The position numbers and the translations under genes were made by a program. Below the pieces are notes generated by a model. It did not search any database, had not been told where the DNA came from, and saw only the letters and a program-made list of their open reading frames with translations. From the NCBI GenBank assembly GCA_028583605.1, contig CM053330.1, positions 25,623,233 through 25,687,232 of the forward strand: 64,000 nt of DNA, written 5' to 3'. The DNA comes from Dastarcus helophoroides. Taxonomy: Eukaryota; Arthropoda; Insecta; Coleoptera; Bothrideridae. Shown here piece after piece: positions 49,081-59,869 of this stretch. How positions within the stretch are numbered: position 1 is the stretch's first letter; each line of letters opens with the position of its first letter.

Positions 49081-51000
49081 GTAATTAAAATTTCTGATGT
49101 GGCTCATTTTTTGATTTTTAAAAGTTTTTCGAATTAAAAATTGATATTTAAACATAATTTAGAAAATGTGATGTCTTTTTTTCTTTAATATTACAACACG
49201 TAACTACTTCTATTTTTCAAGATTAAAAATTTCATGCTGAAACTCTAAATTTTGAGTACGATTTAATTTCAAATTTCAAGAAAAACCTAGACTTCATAAA
49301 AAACTAAATCGGAATTTCGGGTTTAGATAATTCAGAATTTTCATAAAAATCTTAAATTGTACCCTAGAGTTGAAAACTTCTAGAATATACGAACTTGAGA
49401 GACTTTTCTCGTTTCTTTCATAATTTTGGTTCTCTATCTCTATCTTTGATTTGCTTTTTCTAATAAAATTGATTTTTACTGTTTCGACTTTGTTTTCTAG
49501 AACTGTCGATTAAAAAGCTCAAATTAAAAAAATAAATGAAAATAAACAAGACCAAAAAGTTATAAAATAAAAAGTTTTGAATTAAGATTTTGCGGGACAG
49601 TCACAATTTAAAAAAAAAACTTCAAATTTATTTAAAAAAAAGAGTTTTCAAAATTTCTACCCTTATTTAGAAGTCTTGACTTTAAAGAAATATTTGATTT
49701 TTTGTCTAGAAATGTTACTAAAAATTTCAGAATTTCTAGAAAAAGTAAAATTTTTTAGAAAGTTTTGTTTAACGTATTTACCTTTCTTCGATATTCTATC
49801 TTTTTTCTTTTGAAGTTTTAAATTTAAACTTGTATATTCTTTTTATTATTTTTTTTTAAATTTCGTCTTTAAACAAAATTTAGTCTTTCTGTAGTAACCT
49901 CCTAACCCTTTTTATCGACATGTTGACTTTTATTCTTTAATTTTAGACATTTTTCTCGAATTTCTGCGTTGAGACTTGACAAATATAAGTTTAAATTTGG
50001 AATTTTCGAAAATTCGACTATTAACTCGAAAGCTCAAAATTTTCAGTTCTCGAAATTTTGAGATTAATTTTGAAAAATTGTTTGTCATAAATTTAGTTTG
50101 TTTTCCCCAAAACTTACAATTAGACTTTTTCAAAAAAGTAATCTTTTTTCTTGACATTTTGATTTTGAATTAACGTCCAAAATAAAAAAGAACATAAAAT
50201 TTTTAAATTCAAATTAGCATTTTTGCTTTTGAAATCTAACTTCTGCTAACATTTTAAGCAAAAATTTGAAATTTTTAATGGAAATGTAAATTTTAAGAAT
50301 AAAAGTAAAAAATTAAAATTAAATTGTCTATGAAAAAAATTGAAATTTGAAGATCAACGACAAATTTTCTGAAAAATATAAACGCGAATTTCCATTTTAA
50401 AGACGAAGTCTTAGAAATAATTTCAGCTGTAGCTAAGAAGTTTGTGAATAAATTTAACATTTTTAGAATGGTTTTTTGACACAAAAGTTCAAGGACCAAA
50501 GGGCCAAACTTGCAAAGGGCCGAAGTTGCAAAGGGCCGAATTTTCGAGTTTATACCAGAAGTTTGGCGAATGCAATTACCTAACATTTAAGAGAACACAC
50601 AATTTTGACTTCTAAATTCTAAACAAATCGCAGTTTTGGGGCTAAAGTCGAACTCTTGAGAAAAAAATCAAAGCTTTCAGAATAAAAATTACTATTTTAA
50701 CGTAAACAAAATCATTGCAAGTTTAAATTATATATTTTCTAACATGTCACCATTTCAAGTTTACTGTAAAAATGTTGACCCCCAAAAATAACTTCAAATT
50801 TTAATTTGGGTGGAAATTTTGAGAATAAAGACAATATTTTCTAGAAAATGTGAAACTTGTGAGTTTCTAATCTAATCAGAAATGAGAGATAAGGCTGAGA
50901 TGAAAATTTCATGCAATTGAGAAAAATTAAAAAAAAAATTGAAATTTCAAAAAAATCCAGTCTCAAGTATAAAGAAAAAACTATTTTAAGTAGTTAAATT
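49081..51000. repeat. Degenerate AAATTTCGA-type array, block 8
   Basis: It is about 1.9 kb of mixed-polarity array wording (AAATTTCAAG, TTTCGACTTTG, AAATTTTGAGA). Near 50490-50540 the phrase AAAGGGCCGAA is repeated three times. Open frames are composition artefacts. Confidence 0.5.
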
Positions 51001-51029
51001 CGACGAACCGAAATAAAGTGATATTTTTT

Positions 51030-51110
51030 TTTCAGTTTCGTTTCGGTTTTCGTTTCGGCAAAAATAACGGTTTTTTTCGATTTTCGATTCAGTTCCTGTT
51101 CGAAGCCGTG
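51030..51110. repeat. TTTCGGTTTTCG-rich patch, possible transposon subterminal repeat
   Basis: GTTTCGTTTCGGTTTTCG, GTTTCGGC and CGATTTTCGATTCAG lie close together at the right edge of array block 8. Clustered words of this kind occur beside hAT ends, but no terminus was found. Confidence 0.3.
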
Positions 51111-51875
51111 GTTTTAGTTCTTAAAAAAAATCTAGCACAAAACTGGGTTTTTTGCCTTGAAAGTCAAATATATATTATGACTTATGTTGCATTTTCTAAA
51201 CTTTGAATTATACCTCCTTATTAAATATAGTTTCAATTTGCAATTAGAAGTTATTGACTTATTTTACGTATGTATGCTAAGCTTACCAGACAATTTCAAG
51301 AAAATATTATTATAAAACTTACTTTTTATTGTTTTATATTTATGACAAAAGCTACAAAAACTGAAAACAGAAAACAATTAATATCAATGAGTAAAAAACG
51401 AGCTTAATTTTTTGCAATTTTGCGATTTGTTTTTATCTAATCAGCAAATAAACAGGTGATCATTCCGCTTGCCATAGTTTACTATTTTCACATTGAAACT
51501 AATAACTAAATTATGCGAAATGTAGCCCTGGGTGTTTCTAGCATATTAATATCATTGCAAAAAAGTTGCATTTTAAATTATTTTTACAGGACCGTGGGAT
51601 AGATTTTCACAGTATGATGCAACTCTTTGAAAAGTCGCCCCATAAAAGCTTTTTCTTTAAAACAACCTTCGATTATGTTTAAAAAAACTGCACATAATGC
51701 AAATAACATTACAATTAAAAGTCAGTTGTAAGCTTAAAGCATAATTAAATCAGCCAATTATTTCAAAATTTCGATTAAAATAATCAAATTTTGTAATATC
51801 TTGTACAAAATATCGAAATCTATGTCAAAATTATTATTTCAAATTTGTTTTTTTTTGCAAATTCGAGAATAGCAT
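51111..51875. other. Intergenic DNA, nothing recognised
   Basis: AT-rich with no supported exon or element. Confidence 0.4.
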
Positions 51876-52194
51876 TGCAACAAAATGTAATTACACAATT
51901 TAGTTAGGAATTTTCTAGAAAATTTGATAAGGGGAAGCGGCCGCGATAATGAATCAAACGACAGATAAGCGTTCCTGAAATTTCGGTTAGGTCTTATCTG
52001 TTTGTTCCTTCTAGAACCCGAAGCGGGACCTACATAAGGCGGACAGTTTTCCCTCAATTAATTAGAAGTCAATGAATAAGTTAGTTAATTAAACAGTGTT
52101 AGTGAATTACAATTGTAGTGTTCCGAGTTCAGTTTTGAAATAAAGAGGTTACAATTCACCAAGTGTTAATCATTCGAACCATTAACACGCAACA
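51876..52194 (+). mobile_element. 5' LTR of Ty3/gypsy element
   Basis: It starts TGCAACAAAATG and ends ACGCAACA (319 bp). The promoter and poly(A) signal region is CTTCTAGAACCCGAAG to GAAATAAAGAGG. It is followed directly by ACTGCCGTCAGAAGTGGG, a typical primer-binding/leader sequence of this type. The same LTR occurs at 21205, 22799, 26441 and 39430. Confidence 0.8.
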
Positions 52195-52377
52195 ACTGCC
52201 GTCAGAAGTGGGATTACTGTTGTGAATTGTGCTTTATTTCTCGGCGGAATTTGTCAGAGGTTCCGAAATATTGCGCTAGTGAATCGCAGCGTTAATTAAA
52301 TTTGGACTTTACCACGGACTCTATAAACTGTTAAGTAGTTATAAGGGGCGCCTCAAGAAAAATCTTGACGCTTTATG
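52195..52377 (+). mobile_element. Leader with primer-binding region of the gypsy element
   Basis: The GTCAGAAGTGGGATTAC segment right after the LTR marks the primer-binding region; the priming tRNA was not identified. The leader is homologous to the inverted piece at 23174-23280. Confidence 0.55.
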
Positions 52378-53500
52378 GAAATGAGATTAAAATCTGCCCA
52401 AATGGAACAACAATTGCAGGCGTTATTAGCAAAGTGTAAAGACCAAACAGAGAAAAGACGACAAGAAAAAGAACAGGAGGAAGAACGAAGACGACAAGAT
52501 GAAGAACGAAGACGATAAGAAAAAGTACAGGAGGAAGAACGAAGACGACAAGGCGAAGAACGAAGACGACAAGATGAAGAACGAAAACGACAAAACGAAG
52601 AACGAAGACGACAAGAAAAAGAACAGAGGGAGGAACGAAGGCGGCAAGAAAAAGAAGAAGAAGAACAGAAAAGGAACGTAGAGGAACAAGAACTGTATAG
52701 TCTATTAGCAAATATAATAGAAAAAATGGGAGTAGTAAAATGAGAGAAGAAATAAAAGAACAAATTACAGGAATGAAAGAAGAAATTGGAGAAGTAAAAG
52801 AAGAATTCAATAACAAGCTTCTTAATTTGGACAATGCAACTCAGATCAACAACATCGAAAATGAGATGAAGAAGTTGCTAATTGGACAAGTTACAAAACA
52901 TGAATCTGAAAGTGTACCTGCTATTTCTTCCCAAAAAGTGAAACCTTCGACCTATGATGGGAAAACATCCTTCCAGACCTACAGAAAACAGTTCGAAGCT
53001 GCTGCTAAAGCCAATCGGTGGACGGAGGAAGAATAGGCGACCTCATTGGTGGTATCCCTGCATTGGAGAAGCTCTGGAACTACTCCGAACTCTATTTGAT
53101 CACGAACAAGCTAACTATGAAGATCTCGTTAGGGCGTTAGAGCTGAGATTTGGAGACCACCATTTGCAGCAAGTTGTCCAGTCGCAACTGCTAGTGAGAA
53201 GGCAGAAAAGTGGCGAAACGCTGCAACAATTCGAGGTTGACGTGAGAAGACTGGCGTATATCGCCTATCCAACAGCACCAACCGACTTTCTGGAACTTCA
53301 CGCAGTAAGAATTTTCAAAGAAGGAATAAGAGATCCATAAGTCCAGAGAGTGATAAGTTTGTCAAACTTTCGTACATCGAAGGAGTTACTTATTAGAGCT
53401 TTGGAGGTTGAAGCCGCTTATAAGGTGTCAGAGCCAGGGGTGTCACGCAGAACGTTGATTGAAATATATTGAATCAAGGCGCAGAACAAGAAAGGCCGAC
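52378..53500 (+). pseudogene. Gag region of gypsy element, broken
   Basis: Translation from the ATG at 52378 gives a basic start and then a long run of (E)ERRRQ-type repeats encoded by a GAACGAAGACGACAA minisatellite, 52470-52670. There is an in-frame stop at 52516-52518, another at 52741-52743, a frame change near 53035 and a stop at 53338. The part at 52930-53330 has a retrotransposon gag look (STYDGKTSFQTYRKQFE, then ALELRFGDHHLQQVVQSQL). The charged coiled-coil repeat is unusually large for gag. It is not functional as it stands. A hAT-like element follows at 53529. Confidence 0.75.
52470..52670 (+). repeat. 15-bp minisatellite coding for EERRRQ-type repeats
   Basis: The unit is GAACGAAGACGACAA with variants (GATGAA, AAAGAACAG inserts), about twelve copies. 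It is transcribed within the gag region. The antisense strand also stays open, giving spurious long Ser/Phe-rich frames. Confidence 0.8.
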
Positions 53501-53528
53501 ATCGAAGAGTTTGCGAATGACCCTGATC

Positions 53529-54554
53529 CAGTGGCGGCTGGTGACTTTTTGACAGGGGGTGCGCAGATGCAAAAATATTAGTAATTAAGAGTTTAAGTGA
53601 CTCCAGTGCCATAGCAAGGTATTAAATTTAAGAAAAACAAAAGTGATACAAAAGGTGTGATATTTAATAGTACTTTTATGAATTAAATTTAATTAACATC
53701 TTATAACCTCCAAAATATTTTTGGGTTATCATCTCCAAGATACTTTCATCGAGAAGAAAAAAAAAATTTCTCATTTGTGAGCCCCTTTAAAATACTCTGT
53801 GCTCGTTACGGCTCTAGGTTACTTAATTAAAATTGTATAGTTTTCATAGGATTCAAGTTATATCACTTTTTAATGAAAACTGCATTTGAAAATAAAATAT
53901 ATTTTATTACAAAGTTCTAATTAAACACTACAAAAACAAAACAAAAAATGTTTTTAAACAAAATCCGCTCTACGATCTTTTAAAGAAATCAAGTGTTTAT
54001 TATTTTCTCAGGAAAATTGTTTTAATTGAAATCTACAAATTAATAATTAGACCCTAGAATGGGTACTTGCTATCTCTTTGTGAATAGCGGTACTGTAAGC
54101 AGCACAATTAGAATCTCAATCAGCCGGCATCTACGCATTTAGCATCATAAACCAGTAAAGTACACCCTTTAAACTCTCGTACTCATCATTTGGCAACATC
54201 GCATGAGCGGAGCGGCGTACCGCTGGCTAGCTTTAACGTGGTGTTCTGTAGTCTATTTCTCCGTATCCCGTGGAGGCCGTTGATAGCATAGGCATCGCAC
54301 GGCAGCCACGCGAGGTGCATAATTCTGCGCGCACCAACTTATTTAAATTTCCTTATAATATATAATATAATGGAATAAAACGTTTACGTACTTTATTCCA
54401 AGTCACTCACAAGTATTATTAGTTAATTAGTATATCATTATATGGTGCTTAAAAATGTGGTGAATCCAAGTCTTTTACATTAAACAGAAAAGAATAGATC
54501 GCTCATTTCAGGAGGAGCGCGAGCTCTTGCGCTCTTTAAAACCAGCCGCCACTG
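53529..54554 (+). mobile_element. hAT-like nonautonomous element, 1,026 bp, nested in gypsy element
   Basis: The ends are CAGTGGCGGCTGGTGAC and, in reverse complement, CAGTGGCGGCTGGTTTTAAAG. The flanks CCCTGATC (53521-53528) and TCCTCATC (54555-54562) agree at 6 of 8 bases. It interrupts the region between gag and the zinc knuckle. It is non-coding. A truncated copy lies at 25793-27072. The termini match those of the transposase-bearing relic at 56741-58015, a possible source of transposase. Confidence 0.85.
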
Positions 54555-55431
54555 TCCTCATCTCGCGGACGTTGGCGCCAACATAAAGGAAATGAACGCG
54601 AACATGAGCGCTAACACGAAGGAAATAAACGCGAACATAAGTGTTAACATGACGGAAACGAAAGAAATGAAAGCGAGCATCCAAGAACTGGGGGGAACTC
54701 TTTAAGGCAGATCCAACAGAAGCACAACATGTTACAACTGTGGCAAACCGGGGCACTTCAAGAAGGACTGCAGGTCAACCCAAAGAAGTCGACAAGCCCC
54801 ACAGCAGGAAAACTAAAATCAGCCAGTGAGAAGGGGCACTCACTGGCTGATGTCAAGCAACGAGCCCCCAAAATTCTTTCCATTAAACAGATAAAAAGTA
54901 CCAAGGAAAGTTTGGTAGTGGAAGCCAATGTAGATAGAAGGAATGTACAGGCAACAGTGGACACAGGAAATATGGTTACTTTAGCACGCAGGAACATTCT
55001 ATATTTACAACCGAAAGTACTGTCGCCAAGAATGGTCCTTAGAACAGTTATGGGAGATACTGCCCAAATAATAGGAAAGGCAGACATCATGATTGGTCTG
55101 GGAAAACTGCAAATGTTGCATCGTGTGTTGGTGGCAGATATCGAAGACGAGCTAATATTGGGGATGGAGCTAATCAGGCAACACGGCATTACTTTCGACC
55201 CAGCACAGAACATTTTAAGGATTGGAAATGAAGAGCATGTCCTGACAACACCAAAGGATACACCAAAGGAGGTAAGACTGGTTACCTGCGAAACAGCTGT
55301 GGTGCAGGGAAGCATATTTTTCTTACACAATATTGTTGCTAAGCGCCCATTCTTAGTAAAATCAACGCTTGGGAATGTCAACTATAAAAGAGACAGATGT
55401 TTTAATGGAATTAATGTTTGAACCAGTGTTT
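54555..55431 (+). pseudogene. Zinc knuckle and aspartic protease region of gypsy element, broken
   Basis: Near 54735 one frame encodes the nucleocapsid knuckle CYNCGKPGHFKKDC. The downstream frame (54729-55421) encodes a retropepsin-like domain with VDTGNMV at the active-site loop (DTG followed by Asn, where Ala or Ser is usual) and LILGMELIRQHGITFD as the second strand-helix signature. The two parts are in different frames, and reverse transcriptase does not follow, so the copy is truncated after the protease. It runs into a mariner-like relic. Confidence 0.75.
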
Positions 55432-55479
55432 AAGAGTTTATCTTAAAGTAATCAATTAATCGTCACTTAATAAGTAGAG

Positions 55480-56470
55480 AAACACCCCATAAATGGTGAA
55501 AAAAAAATATAATGTCTTCAACAAATCCTATCGTTTAAAACAGTTGAATTTTTTAAGAGATGCCCGAAAGGAGCACTCTTTTGTTCCAGGCGATAGTAGG
55601 TCCCGTTTTCAAATTCTTATCTCGCTTTTCGAAATGTTTCTCGTGTAATTCGCCTGCATCCATCAACAATTCGTTGTCGTAAGTCCCCCAACTTAGCCGG
55701 TTGTGTTTTTTATATCCCTAACTTCAAATAGCCCCGGAGAAAAAAATCTAAACTTAAATTGCACCACGTCTGCCAATCCAATGGTTTGGCAATCGGTTGT
55801 TAAGCCAATTAAGAACGTTTAATGCATAATGTGGTGGAGCTCCATCTTGTTATAAGAAGAATTCATTTTTGTCCAACATTTTATTTCCTTCTAAATTTTG
55901 CTGATTCTCTATTTCAATCGTTATCAAAGGGTCTATGATGTTTTATAACATATTTCAATAAATGTCACCAGTTAGTGTTGCATTTATGAATATGGGCCCA
56001 ATGACAGCATTCCCAAGAATCCCCGCCCAAACATTCAGTTTTTAGGGAGCTTGAGTATGACCTTCTCTGACAAAATGGGGGTTATCGCTCTAGTAAAGCA
56101 CATTGTGTTTATTAAGAGCTATGTAAAGTAAAACTGCATTCATCACTGAAGCAGATATTTTTTACAAAGTTTGGGGTTGCAGTAACTAAATTCGACATAA
56201 TCTATTCGTCTGGCGTAATTATCTTCACCAAATTCTTGGACAATTTTAATTTTATAAGGATGGAACTTATGAATTTTTGTCACTTTACGAACTGATGAAT
56301 ATGAAAGCCCAGTAGCTTCAGGAGTAAATTGTAATGGAATTGGAAGTAATGTGGCCTATTACCTCAATGCTGCTATGTCTTTTCTTATTTACTACCAATC
56401 CCGTGTCTGTGAATTTTTGTACAAGCGTTGTGCACCTGCAGGTTTAAAACAACACTAAGTAAGTGTCCTC
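55480..56470 (-). pseudogene. Tc1/mariner-superfamily transposase relic
   Basis: On the minus strand, pieces of a DDE transposase appear in order with stops and frame changes. They are NFVKNICFSDE (first Asp segment, near 56150), LNVWAGILGN-like and AVIGPIF-like segments (55980-56050), and QDGAPPHYALNVLNWLNN followed by HWIGRRGAI (55770-55850; second Asp). This wording is known from insect mariner-like transposases often annotated with an N-terminal DUF4817 domain. The N-terminal part and the terminal repeats were not identified. It is clearly inactive. Confidence 0.7.
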
Positions 56471-56740
56471 CTCACAACCAAAATTGACCGGTTTCGACAT
56501 TTTGCACGTTTTTATTTTCTAGATATTTGGGATGGTTCGTTTTCAAAAAATCGTCCTATATGTACTAGTTTCGTGTAAGCGGTATTATCATTTCACCTAC
56601 GAAGAACAACACAGTAAAATTTTATTTACTGCCCGGGTAATGAAGTATATAAATTTCTGATTAAATCAGGATACGATATTATTTATTAAATTGTCAACAT
56701 AATTTTGTGAAATTATGTGATATTTTGACAATTTCCATGG

Positions 56741-58015
56741 TAGTGGCGGCTGGTGCTAATAAAATTTGGGGGCTGCAAAGAGACATTTGCAAAAATGTGC
56801 TGAAACTGGAAATTTTCTATTCAGCTGGAGAAATTAAGAGATATTTTATTTTTATTTTCGCAAAAAACAGAAAGAAAAACAAGAGGAAGTCCATCTTTGG
56901 CATCTTTTGCCATCTTCGGAACTTTGACAGCTGCAAATTTATCAATAACTTTTTACTGAAGTCGAATATTCCTTGGATTAAGTCCTTTTCTTTGAAGACA
57001 CCGTTAGTGCGGACAATCTTTCCTGGCATAATGTATTTCTTAAAAGTTTTTGATTATTTTCAGGGTGGAGAAGCACCCTCTGCTTCAGCAAAAGCCATTG
57101 CGATAGTTATCGGGATTTTTAAAAGATTTAATGTTTCACTAAGCTCACTATTTTCTGAAATAATGTTATAGAGTACAAGTAAACCAAAAGCCGATTTAAA
57201 CTTTTCTGTTTCGTAAATTAGGGTTAGTTTAGTTCTTAGTTTTTGTAAATTAAAAAATGGATGAACCTTGGCGGTTTCTTTAAAATTTTTTTCAGGAAAA
57301 GTGATTCTATGTTGGATAAACTTTTCAGAAAAAAAATAATAAGAAGAAATGTTAAATAAATTGAAAAAAACAAAAAAAAAAAATAATAAGGTTGCTGCAA
57401 TTAAAAGGCCAGTGAAACTGAATCGTTTTTTAGCTTAGCAGATAACAATGTCGCATAGGTACTTCTTTAGCTTCGCGAACTACTTCTGTTAAAACTTCGC
57501 TTTTTACAAACCACCGTCTGCACAATATTTAAATCTGGAATAGGTCATCCACGTCGCTTAATTTCCAGTTTTTTCGACACAGATCGATTGCAGAATGGCT
57601 GTGTAATTAAACTTTGCTCTGAATTCATTTTTATTTGTTTTTCAAGACTCAGAACATTGCCCGATGACAGATTATAATAGCGAATCGATATTTGGTTTGC
57701 ACCCACAAGTGCAACCTAATGCTTGCTTATGGGCAAGTATTTTAAGCGAACAAAATATAAGTTAAGGCGCAGGTGCATATGTGTAAAGCAAAGTTTGGAG
57801 TCTAGCCTGCAAACTTTGCAAACCGTGGACCCAATATGTCATCAAACGCTTACGAATCGGCGGAATCCGCAATATTCAGCAGTGTGGTTGGTAGCGATAA
57901 ATCTGTTATCAATAAATAAAATAAACAACATAAAGGACATTTTACTTTCTTTTTTATCCCAACGTTTTTTTTGGAGGTTGCGCAAACCTGCAAACCTTAG
58001 CACTAGCCGCCACTG
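56741..58015 (-). mobile_element. hAT element with decayed transposase C-terminus
   Basis: The ends are TAGTGGCGGCTGGTGCTAA and, in reverse complement, CAGTGGCGGCTAGTGCTAAG. The flanks TTCCATGG (56733-56740) and TTCCAAGG (58016-58023) agree at 7 of 8 bases. On the minus strand, 57180-56930 encodes a broken hAT dimerisation region. One frame gives ELSETLNLLKIPITIA; a second gives FSTLKIIKN; a third gives TLCQERLSALTV. Stops and frame breaks separate them. The element is 1,275 bp, much shorter than an intact hAT, so most of the transposase is deleted. Confidence 0.8.
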
Positions 58016-58084
58016 TTCCAAGGATAAATTTACAGTAGGCAAAAATAACTGCATAGACTTTTTTATGAAGACAACTGTATGTTT

Positions 58085-58340
58085 CACTAATTTTAAATTT
58101 TGAAACCATTTATGAAAATTTTGAGCAAAAATCGAATTTCGTTGCTAATCTCAAAATTTAGAGACTAAAGTAGAAATTTCCGCTTTAACAGGAAATTTTG
58201 AGTTAGCTTTCGAAATTGCGAGTTTCAACTTTTCGATATAAATTGCGGAAAAGAGTCAAACTTTCAAAAAATATATGGAAATTTCGAGGTTAAAGTCGAA
58301 ATATCGAGTAATCTCGAAATTTGTTAATTTCACTTATAGT
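58085..58340. repeat. Degenerate AAATTTCGA-type array, block 9 (short)
   Basis: It contains GAAATTTCGAGGTTAAAGTC, AAATATCGAGTAATCTCGAA and similar words. Confidence 0.45.
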
Positions 58341-58430
58341 TATATGTTTGTATACAGTACCCTTTTAGGCTTGACAATTTTATTCAAAATGAAACGGGAC
58401 TTCATTTTTAAACAGGAATACTGGTAAGAA

Positions 58431-58436
58431 TTTATT
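58431..58436 (-). terminator. Poly(A) signal of PARP-like gene B
   Basis: The minus strand reads AATAAA 24 bases after the stop codon. Confidence 0.5.
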
Positions 58437-58459
58437 TTGTTCAAAATATAAAATGACCA

Positions 58460-59257
58460 CTACCACTCGAAAGGGCCTACAGTCGAGTAATTTTTAATTG
58501 ATGTTCTGTTATGTTGACCACGGTTTGGTACAAACCCGGGTCTGTAATGATATTCAACTAGATAAAAAGGTAGGTACTCGGCATCTTCAAACTTTACTGC
58601 AACCGCGTACGTGTTGTTTTTAAGGGCTGTGTCCGCTCCTCTATCCGGAATAACCATATCTTTGTTTCCATTGCAAGTCTGGCCGATGAGGACTTTGGCG
58701 ATAATGAAGATTTTGGATTTACATTTGTCGGAATAATGGGAGGCATATACGGCGTTACAAGAGAAACTAACACCTTGGCCATAGATATGCCCAACAGAGT
58801 CCCCGTGGCGGCGCCAGTCGAAGTTATCTTTAGAAATACTGACATAATTGATTCGTTTTGTTCCATGAAAGAGCCATTTCTCTTGCATATTTTGATATCT
58901 AAGCATTTTTTGCCGCTTTTTTAGTTCATAGCTATCCGTTAAGTAAGAGTTGCAAATTTTTTGGGCAGAATCTATAACAAGGTTTTTGTTTTTAATTAAT
59001 GATCTAATTAATGTAAGATCCTCGTCGCTGGCGCTTTTGAATGTTAAATTTGGTCGTGACCATTTCAACTGGACTTGTTTCGCTTCAATCTGTCCAAGAC
59101 TGGGCCTGTACGTCCGACCTTCAGAATTGACCATAAGTCGTCTGCGATTATTTAGTGACAATTGTGAAAGTTGGGCGGCCAGTCTTTCATCCATATAACG
59201 GCGACTCTCCGGCAACGATGGCGGGATTTGTTGAGGGGTGGTGAATAAGCCTCCCAT
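58460..59257 (-). CDS. PARP-catalytic-domain protein, paralogue B
   Basis: This 265-residue single-exon paralogue of 47904-48779 has the same MGGLF start (Gly2, Thr6, suited to N-myristoylation) but a shorter, different linker. From about residue 58 onward it aligns without large gaps. QMQEKW-like helix, WLFHGT with His131, SVGHIYGQGVSFS with Ser165 at the expected triad Tyr, YASHYSDK, AKVLIG and EYLPFYLVEY are conserved. The frame is intact and constraint is visible, because the N-terminal linker has diverged much more than the catalytic core. The upstream TTTTTAGACTTAAACC is shared with paralogue A, which points to a spliced leader exon or conserved 5' UTR. A role is not established; family members modify proteins with single ADP-ribose in stress and antiviral responses. 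Confidence 0.85.
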   Translation of the reverse strand: MGGLFTTPQQIPPSLPESRRYMDERLAAQLSQLSLNNRRRLMVNSEGRTYRPSLGQIEAKQVQLKWSRPNLTFKSASDEDLTLIRSLIKNKNLVIDSAQKICNSYLTDSYELKKRQKMLRYQNMQEKWLFHGTKRINYVSISKDNFDWRRHGDSVGHIYGQGVSFSCNAVYASHYSDKCKSKIFIIAKVLIGQTCNGNKDMVIPDRGADTALKNNTYAVAVKFEDAEYLPFYLVEYHYRPGFVPNRGQHNRTSIKNYSTVGPFEW

Positions 59258-59600
59258 GGTTTAAGTCTAAAAAAAAAAACAAATTACAAGCGACACATCT
59301 ATTGAATGATCTCCAAAGGTGTATACGTGAGCCAACAAAGCATTTAACTAACCACGTAGTCAGGAAGGGGCCCTAACAGGCTGCAGCCCCTTCCGAAACT
59401 TGAATAACATAAAAATCTCTTTCTTTTTTCGAAATTTGCTAGTCTATGCATAAAATTTCGAGTGTTTCAAGTTGAAATTTTGAATTATACTTATAGACAA
59501 AGATAGGGAGAGGGGGGTTAAAGCCCCTCCTTTTCTGGCTTACGAGCATTATTATTTTTTATCTTAACTAAACTGTTTCTTTAAATAGGACATTCTGGCG
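59258..59600. other. Upstream region of PARP-like gene B
   Basis: It contains the conserved pyrimidine tract before the ATG and GC-richer words GGGGCCCTAACAGG and AAGCCCCTCC that resemble transposon end fragments. No exon was identified. Confidence 0.3.
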
Positions 59601-59630
59601 TAAAATACATCTTCTTATGTACAGCGGCCG

Positions 59631-59690
59631 TATCACAGTGATGAGTCCAAGAAAGGTCGAAACCGGTCTACAGCTACCCTATAGCTACAG
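59631..59690 (+). ncRNA. Decayed hammerhead ribozyme-like motif
   Basis: GTGATGA (59638-59644) replaces the invariant C of CTGATGA with G. Stem II is GTCC/GGTC with one mismatch and loop AAGAAA. GAAA (59659-59662), a palindromic stem III ACCGGT and triplet GTC (59666-59668) are intact. Stem I does not pair well. It is read as a relic of the same class as 36310-36370. Confidence 0.55.
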
Positions 59691-59747
59691 CTTCAACTAT
59701 AGCACAGAGTCACTCACGTCACGCCGAGAAAGCTTGTATTTAATTAA

Positions 59748-59775
59748 TGGATGTTGCTCTACAACCCATAATACA
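59748..59775. repeat. GTTGC-core dispersed repeat
   Basis: GTTGCTCTACAACCCATAAT followed by ACAAG matches the repeats at 4597 and 36008. It lies about 80 bp after the hammerhead-like motif. Confidence 0.45.
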
Positions 59776-59869
59776 AGAAAATGTCTCCATGCTAGTGACT
59801 TAATCACTCGTATAAAACCTGGTTGCCCATTGGTTTTATTTTTTTTTGTAACTTTTTAGAAATATCAAA

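Noticed and set aside
52353..52834. Long minus-strand open frames rich in Ser, Phe, Arg, Cys or Leu, Val
   Set aside because: They are antisense readings of the GAACGAAGACGACAA minisatellite in gag and have no domain or splice support.
54758..55381. 207-codon minus-strand frame
   Set aside because: It is antisense to the retropepsin-like region, with no recognisable features of its own.
56707..57171. 154-codon plus-strand frame
   Set aside because: It overlaps the broken hAT transposase on the opposite strand, whose motifs are recognisable, so the plus frame is incidental.
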